Part shown: in pieces, positions 20,008 through 24,808 of the stretch
Layout of the letters: each line of letters begins with the position of its first letter
Position numbering within the stretch: the first letter of the stretch is position 1
Notes under the pieces: generated by a model
What the model saw: only the letters and a program-made list of their open reading frames with translations
Databases searched by the model: none
Told to the model about the DNA's origin: nothing
Made by a program: the position numbers and the translations under genes
Source of the DNA: Paulinella micropora
Lineage: Eukaryota; Cercozoa; Imbricatea; Euglyphida
Assembly: GCA_009731375.1 (NCBI GenBank)
Contig: BJOX01000138.1
Coordinates: 467,359-492,166 of the forward strand
Direction: 5' to 3'
DNA length: 24,808 bases

Positions 20008-20246
20008 CTTGGGGAAACAGCCCAGCCCGAATTTGGGGACACAATGCAGCCCTAATTGTTGGCGCGGCGGCCTGACATTTTGGAATTGCCAATACAGCTA
20101 GTCTCTCAATTCAAAAATTGACCTGAGAATTTGGGAGGCTTAGATGTAAGGTAAAAGTTATCTTTATGTGCAAAGACCAAATGTCAGGCCAAAAACTTAA
20201 AAGTGTGTCCCCTAATTTGAAACTCGGGCTGGGCTGTGTCTCCAAG
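20008..20246. mobile_element. MITE-like inverted-repeat element (239 bases)
   Basis: The left end, CTTGGGGAAACAGCCCAGCC at 20008, is matched in inverted orientation by the right end, GGGCTGGGCTGTGTCTCCAAG, ending at 20246. The match continues inward through CCGA and TTT to GGGGACACA. A second inner inverted pair, GGCCTGACATTTTGG (about 20069-20083) and CCAAATGTCAGGCC (about 20178-20191), would let a single strand fold into a long hairpin. It has no coding capacity. A clear target duplication is not visible; GTTT occurs near both edges. It is probably a non-autonomous DNA transposon of unknown family. Confidence 0.75.
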
Positions 20247-20285
20247 GTTTCTGACGTATCTGTGTTTTCATCATACACGCTAGTC

Positions 20286-21120
20286 ATGATATCCTTTTCT
20301 GTCAGGAGAAGCTTACGTTCAGCTACTTTAGCTGAACAAGATGCAGTTCGCAGCAGAATCGTCCTCGCTCGAGATGCTTTGGATCACGGGATTGCGGAAG
20401 CTGCTAGACGACATGTAAGAATTCCTGCACGTTTGACACTTAACAAAGTTTCTTTTGATAAAAAACATATGCTTGATATTTTATGTATATGACTGATTTG
20501 CATAGGTATACATGCCCGTATACGTACTTATATTATACTGCATGCTTTTGCAACTTTATTAGAGCGTTTCATACAGGAAAGCAGAGTATTGGCTTGCAAA
20601 ATATGAAGGAGCTCATCCAGGTGAGACCAGCTCGTTGCTCATCGGTCTCAGAATCTTTGTTTTCACACACTATCCTACATACAATCATAGGTTTGCATGG
20701 TGGATGGAGATACCAGACCCTCACCCCAGAAGCACAGATTGCTTTGGAATGGTCGATTTTCCTCTTGTGGGAAGCAGGTGCAATGCAGACAGTTTATATT
20801 TATTAATTCTTTAAATTTGAAACGTTCTTTGAAACGTTCTCATAATCACAATACAGTTTTCGGTTAGTTCTGTCCCTTTTCGGTTAAGTTTTTTCCGCGT
20901 GCCGTTTTGCACTTCATCTTTCACGACCTTGAGTGTCCTCAAATATTGTCATCGAACAAATTTATTTAGGAAATTTTGGGGCATTTAAGCGTCATTTCAC
21001 AAATAACCATATCAGACAGAGTGGGCCGCTAGTGACAATCAATTGAGTTCACTTGCAGAGTTTCTCTGCGCAAATAAAGAAGCGGGAACTATTGTTCCCG
21101 CTCGAAAATTTGAAGATTAG
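20286..21120 (+). CDS. Small four-exon gene, helix-turn-helix protein like a transposase N-terminus
   Basis: Exons 20286-20414, 20563-20620, 20691-20777 and 21059-21120 join with GT-AG introns in matching phases to give 111 codons ending at TAG (21118-21120). ATG 20286 is in frame, with no stop between it and the motif region. The joined protein contains ARDALDHGIAEAARRH followed by YRKAEYWLAKYEGAHPG, which has the look of a homeodomain-like helix-turn-helix. Next is GGWRYQTLTPEAQIALEWSI, similar to the second DNA-binding helix set of IS630/Tc1-type transposases. No DDE catalytic domain follows. The last exon is less certain: another acceptor at about 21142 would give a different short tail. 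It may be a transposase remnant, possibly cut by the DIRS element downstream, or a domesticated DNA-binding protein. Confidence 0.5.
20816..20886. repeat. Short direct repeats near the DIRS left edge
   Basis: TTTGAAACGTTC is duplicated in perfect tandem at 20816-20827 and 20828-20839. TTTTCGGTTA occurs at 20857-20866 and again at 20877-20886, exactly 20 bases apart. The cluster lies in the third intron of the small-gene model, or just upstream of the DIRS element. Its role is unknown. Confidence 0.7.
21081..21102. other. Perfect 9-base hairpin
   Basis: AGCGGGAAC and GTTCCCGCT form a perfect stem around the four-base loop TATT. It falls in the proposed last exon of the small gene and about 105 bases upstream of the DIRS gag ATG. 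It could be a structural element of either, or chance. Confidence 0.6.
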
Positions 21121-21206
21121 AACAACAATCCTGTCCCCCTCAGATTTGCATTTTTGTTTTATACAAAAGTGCTTTTAGTTTGGGTTTTAGGAAAGGCAAG
21201 AAATCC

Positions 21207-22442
21207 ATGTCAAGCGAGAAACCCAAGCGAGTCAAGAAACCTTCAGCAAAGAAGAGACGTGCAGAGGAAGATGCTAGCGACGACGACCACGACTACCAAG
21301 GAGGAGGAGATCACAGCGCGGCTGGAGGCAGTGCGAGTGTGTCTGGCAGCTCTGCATCTACGACCAGCCCTACCGCAGCGACAGGCGCCGGCGCCAGCAA
21401 TGACCAACCTCTCGGGAGCGCAGCCAACAGCAGCAGCAGCAGCAGCACTGGTAACACTCACGCACCGTCACCAGCATCATCATCATCGTCATTCATCGGC
21501 GGGGCTGTGGCACCGACATTACAACAACAACAAGACGCACTACGAGCAGCGGGCCTGGGCAGTCTCGGGGGCCACATCAACACTTCTCCATCGAATCCCC
21601 CGAAGGCACGCCCACTTACGAGCGACGACTTGGGAAAGGTGGTGCTGCTACTGCAGGCAGGGATCAACTCTACCTTCTTCGACCAGACCAACCGGCTATC
21701 CGAGCAAGTCAACGCCATGATCCACCAAGCGAAGCAAGAGACGGGGCAACGTGACGCCAAGCTCATCGAGAAGCCCGTGCACCGACGTTACTTCCAAGGT
21801 GGGAAGATCATCATGGCGGTACTGGAGAGTAATGTGTACAAGAGTGAGCAAGAGCGGCTGACGGATGCGAGCGCAATGGCTACCGCACTGACCCTGGCAA
21901 TGGACATGGGTGGGCCGACGCCTCTCTCCGCGGAAGACGCAGAGCAAAAGTTCCTGCAGGCAGCAAAGCGGCTGCGGATCGCGGGGGACATCGCCGCCTA
22001 CTGCGAACCTATCCGGGCACACACTTCGAAGAGCGCCGCGCACCCCTACGGCAGCCAAGGCAAGGGGTTGTGCCGCATATGCTACTCTCCGCAACACTGG
22101 GCCAAGGACTGCCCACAGCGAGGCAATGCCAACGGCGCGGCTACCGGCAACACCGCAGCACACCAGAGCACTGCGACGGTACCAACGCTGGCGTGGCAAG
22201 GCGTCCCTGGCTACACAGTCCCACCAACCGGGCCGCAGCCGCCAATTCAATACGCGATCCCTCCACAGCAACCACAAAACCCGACAGGGTACATAACCGT
22301 CAGCCCAACAGTGCCCCCATCATACATACCATCTAGTGCTCGCACACATGTATCCTGCACCCATTGCCACAAGCGCGGACACACTGCAGAAAGCTGTTGG
22401 ACCCTGAACCCACATCAACGCCCTCAGCGCACTACCAACTGA
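21207..22442 (+). CDS. DIRS Gag with two CCHC zinc knuckles
   Basis: This 411-residue protein starts at the first ATG in frame (MSSEKPKRVKKPSAKKRR). The start is basic and could act as a nuclear localisation signal. A low-complexity Ser/Ala/Gly-rich region follows, then a helical core (LTSDDLGKVVLLLQ onward, about residues 130-265) that may form the capsid. Zinc knuckle 1 is at residues 289-302 (CRICYSPQHWAKDC). A Pro/Gln-rich linker leads to knuckle 2 at residues 384-397 (CTHCHKRGHTAESC). Both have the canonical C-x2-C-x4-H-x4-C spacing for binding element RNA. The frame is intact and GC-rich compared with the host sequence to its left. Confidence 0.82.
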   Translation: MSSEKPKRVKKPSAKKRRAEEDASDDDHDYQGGGDHSAAGGSASVSGSSASTTSPTAATGAGASNDQPLGSAANSSSSSSTGNTHAPSPASSSSSFIGGAVAPTLQQQQDALRAAGLGSLGGHINTSPSNPPKARPLTSDDLGKVVLLLQAGINSTFFDQTNRLSEQVNAMIHQAKQETGQRDAKLIEKPVHRRYFQGGKIIMAVLESNVYKSEQERLTDASAMATALTLAMDMGGPTPLSAEDAEQKFLQAAKRLRIAGDIAAYCEPIRAHTSKSAAHPYGSQGKGLCRICYSPQHWAKDCPQRGNANGAATGNTAAHQSTATVPTLAWQGVPGYTVPPTGPQPPIQYAIPPQQPQNPTGYITVSPTVPPSYIPSSARTHVSCTHCHKRGHTAESCWTLNPHQRPQRTTN

Positions 22443-22891
22443 ACACTCAATCACAACTCACGAACACACATACGTCTTGCACATCTGCACTAGCGATACT
22501 TGCAAACGTCGTCGAGTTTGAGTCACATGCACACGCAGCAGAAAACAGTACATATGCATTAAATATATGTTACTCTTACTCTTCTTTATGTGTATTTCGA
22601 AATATATTATACGGTCGGACTCGCACGGCAACACGCAACCGGTTTAAATATGACTAGTCAAACAACGACGGCAACACGCCGGAAAGTAATGTAAAAGTGC
22701 AACGAACAAGCAACAGTTTAATACGGCATTACCACTTTCCCAAACACCAACTCAGTCACTTTTTAGTATTAAAATCATTATCTCTTACTGTGACTGGCAG
22801 ACATTCACGCCCAAAACTGGTCGGCAAGATCTCAGATTTTCTACCGAAAACTGCGCCGAAATCAAAAATATTCAAAGACTATGCGGGGATC
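22443..22891 (+). other. DIRS gag-pol spacer with a continuous pol-register frame
   Basis: This is 449 bases of AT-richer sequence between the gag stop and the first ATG of pol. The pol register is open from 22337 (overlapping the end of gag) to a single TAG at 22655-22657, then open again from 22658. The residues just before the pol ATG (GKISDFLPKTAPKSK) look coding, so pol may begin upstream of 22892 by frameshift, readthrough or splicing. A plausible 3' splice site, GACTGGCAG, ends at 22800. Confidence 0.55.
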
Positions 22892-24808
22892 ATGCAGTGC
22901 GTTTGGTGCAAAAAGACCGGACATCTAGCATACTTCTGTCCGTCGCGACAAACGATACCACAGGAGGAAATCCCATATGTGACTGAACTCCTACGATCAC
23001 CTACAATCGACGTCCAAAGCTATGCATCTTTCACTTTGGAGCAAGCACATGAACGGCTCAAGACCTTGGGTGAAAATTTTAACCGTGGCAACCCATGGGC
23101 TGACTCCACGGACCCGGCACACGCTATCAAGGCAAAGCTCGGATACTGGAAAGCGCTTGGGACCGACCCCGTTGTACTGTCGTGGCTAGCGTATGGGGTC
23201 GAGCTGACATTCGAACGCACGCCGCCGGCCACAGATTTTGTAAATCATCCGTCATATTTTGAGCACCTGGCATTTGTCAACGAACAAATCAACGATATGG
23301 TCGCGCGGGGGGACGCAGTGGAAGTAAACGAAGATGACTGCATCATGATCGAACCACTACAAGTGCTCGCGGACCCGGCAGGGATTAAGAAAACAAAGCT
23401 CTGCACCGACAAACGTTTCAGTAACTCGTTCCAAGCAAAAGCTCCATTCACCATGGAGACTTTAGAAAAGGACATACAAATGGTACTGGACGGAGACGCG
23501 GGCACAAAGCTGTTCGTGGTGGACCTCAAGCGTGCTTTCTACTCAATACCCCTTTCAAGACAAAGCAGACCTTACTCGTCGTTCCGACACAACTGCAAGA
23601 CGTACCAGAACACCACACTACTCTACGGCTTCTGCACAGCGCCATTCTGGTTTGGAAAGACGATGCGCGCGGTGGTGCGACTGCTACGAGCCTTGAACAT
23701 ACCTTGCATGCAATACGCTGACGACTTCCTGTTTGCAATCAAACTAGCCAGGACTCACGACGGCATACCGGCGTTCGTGAAGGCACTCTTCAGCCTCTTA
23801 GGCCTCCCCCTCTCGGAGAAGACGTGTTGGGAGCCGGCAGATGAAGTCCAATACTTGGGCTACATCATCAACAGCAAAGAAAGCTGGATCGGGGTACCGG
23901 AGGAAAAAAGGTTGAAGCTACTGCGCTCAATCCTCCAGCTACTAAGCGACGTTCACTCGGCTCACGGAGCGTCAGTCAAACAGCTACACTCGACTGCTGC
24001 TTCGATCATCGCGTTGAAACTAGCGCTTCAGAACGCAATGCTGTTCACGCGAGTCACGCTGGCAACAGTCGTGCACTGCAAGAGGATCGAACGGGATACC
24101 ATTTGCACCTCAACAGGGTCGGAGCTCAGTGAAGAACTCCAACATTGGCTCCACATTCTGCGAGACCCACTGAAATGCAAACGAGCTATCTTCCAGGCAC
24201 GGACGGACATCGAGCTGAGGCTCGACGCGGGGGAATTTGCAGTAGGTGGCCACGTACTGAATATGGACGTGACTATACCATTGCCCACCGAACTCATCGG
24301 CACCTCTTCCACCCACAGAGAGCTCTGGGCAGCCACAGTGGTCCCACTACACTTCAGACACATTTTGAGTAATCGTAACACCGTGCTCACGGTCTTCGAT
24401 TCAGCCAACGCTGTAATAGACTTACAGAAAGGCGGCTCACGAAAATGCCCACACCTCACGCAGTTATGCAAAATAATTGACGATGTATACACGCAGCGGC
24501 TCAACATCAAAAACAAACTCTGGGGATGGGTGGAACGCTCACGTAACACAAGGGCAGACGCGAACTCAAAGGCACTGACTGCCGGCTTGACTAGCTTGAC
24601 TGTCCACCCGGATATCATAAAGGCAATCACCTACCGATGGCACATAACGATCAGAGACGTGTGGGCACCGAACTTCGGACAGATAGGACAGTCAATTCTT
24701 CTCGCACTGAAAGAACGCAAGCGAGTTGCGTTTGTGATACCCAAATGGCAGGGAAGACCTTGGTGGCCACAAGTGCTTGAACACGCGAGGGATTCATTCC
24801 CATTACCA
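22892..24808 (+). CDS. DIRS pol: zinc knuckle, reverse transcriptase, RNase H (3' truncated by window end)
   Basis: The frame is open for 639 residues from ATG 22892 to the window edge. Cys3, Cys6, His11 and Cys16 form a CCHC knuckle (CVWCKKTGHLAYFC). RT motifs include LCTDKRFSNSF, VVDLKRAFYSIPL (Asp211), LLYGFCTAPFWFGK and the catalytic YADD at residues 275-278. RNase H has the four acidic residues in RLDAGEF (Asp445), HRELWAA (Glu477), VFDSANAV (Asp503) and NTRADANSKAL (Asp556). The tail WQGRPWWPQVL resembles the DIRS RNase H end that precedes a tyrosine recombinase, which would lie beyond the window. No stop or frameshift is seen, so this part of the element appears intact. The true start may lie upstream of the first ATG. 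Confidence 0.88.
   Translation, partial: MQCVWCKKTGHLAYFCPSRQTIPQEEIPYVTELLRSPTIDVQSYASFTLEQAHERLKTLGENFNRGNPWADSTDPAHAIKAKLGYWKALGTDPVVLSWLAYGVELTFERTPPATDFVNHPSYFEHLAFVNEQINDMVARGDAVEVNEDDCIMIEPLQVLADPAGIKKTKLCTDKRFSNSFQAKAPFTMETLEKDIQMVLDGDAGTKLFVVDLKRAFYSIPLSRQSRPYSSFRHNCKTYQNTTLLYGFCTAPFWFGKTMRAVVRLLRALNIPCMQYADDFLFAIKLARTHDGIPAFVKALFSLLGLPLSEKTCWEPADEVQYLGYIINSKESWIGVPEEKRLKLLRSILQLLSDVHSAHGASVKQLHSTAASIIALKLALQNAMLFTRVTLATVVHCKRIERDTICTSTGSELSEELQHWLHILRDPLKCKRAIFQARTDIELRLDAGEFAVGGHVLNMDVTIPLPTELIGTSSTHRELWAATVVPLHFRHILSNRNTVLTVFDSANAVIDLQKGGSRKCPHLTQLCKIIDDVYTQRLNIKNKLWGWVERSRNTRADANSKALTAGLTSLTVHPDIIKAITYRWHITIRDVWAPNFGQIGQSILLALKERKRVAFVIPKWQGRPWWPQVLEHARDSFPLP

Larger units (their letters stand above)
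21121..24808 (+). mobile_element. DIRS-like retrotransposon, 5' part (runs off the window)
   Basis: The parts are a gag with two CCHC knuckles, a spacer, and a pol with an N-terminal CCHC knuckle, RT and RNase H. The last complete motif, IPKWQGRPWWPQVL, resembles the segment that follows RNase H in DIRS-type elements, ahead of a tyrosine recombinase. There is no protease and no integrase core in the visible part. The left boundary is uncertain; I place it after the upstream stop at 21120. Terminal inverted repeats typical of DIRS elements could not be tested because the right end is outside the window. Confidence 0.78.

Noticed and set aside
21154-21720. A 188-codon frame with His-rich runs
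   Set aside because: It is an out-of-register shadow of the DIRS gag, which has zinc knuckles and a consistent frame.
24028-24630. A 200-codon minus-strand frame
   Set aside because: It lies antisense to the DIRS RNase H, whose catalytic residues are all present on the plus strand.

Overview
The window is eukaryotic nuclear DNA. It has spliced genes with short GT-AG introns (about 70-280 bases), microsatellites, two runs of N and three different retrotransposons. Nothing in it looks bacterial. No feature fixes the species. The mix of Ty3/Gypsy-, Ty1/Copia- and DIRS-type elements with compact introns would fit an alga or another protist, but that is inference.

Bases 1-16964 are mostly one nested retrotransposon pair. 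The host element is Ty3/Gypsy-like and reads on the minus strand. From right to left it has a candidate 5' LTR (16728-16964), a long leader, a large unusual gag (15941-13202, CCCH finger plus RGG-rich region), a gap (12686-13201), and a pol with protease, RT, RNase H and integrase (6274-903). A Ty1/Copia-like element on the plus strand (6275-12684, 298-base LTRs) sits between gag and pol and has removed the upstream end of pol. The Copia element carries gag, a single in-frame UGA, and a polyprotein with a MYND zinc finger ahead of its protease and integrase. Its RT is badly broken, but the RNase H is intact and the LTRs differ at only 3 sites.

Bases 16965-21120 are single-copy-looking host sequence. 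A seven-exon minus-strand gene (17169-19881) can be modelled as 646 codons with every junction GT-AG and every phase matching. It has TFIIS-like helical regions, a RanBP2-type zinc finger, acidic and serine-rich stretches and an unrecognised C-terminal domain. Two of its introns hold long (CT)n tracts. Facing it is a MITE-like inverted-repeat element (20008-20246) and then a small four-exon plus-strand gene (20286-21120). That gene's 111-codon product looks like the helix-turn-helix head of a Tc1/IS630-type transposase without its catalytic domain.

Bases 21121-24808 are the 5' part of a DIRS-like element on the plus strand. It has a gag with two CCHC knuckles and a pol with another CCHC knuckle, RT (YADD) and all four RNase H acidic residues. 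Pol runs off the right edge before any tyrosine recombinase could appear.

The observations most worth following up are the MYND finger inside a Copia polyprotein, the CCCH/RGG Gypsy gag, the mismatch between near-identical Copia LTRs and a ruined RT, the large unknown C-terminal extension of the Gypsy integrase, and the small spliced helix-turn-helix gene.
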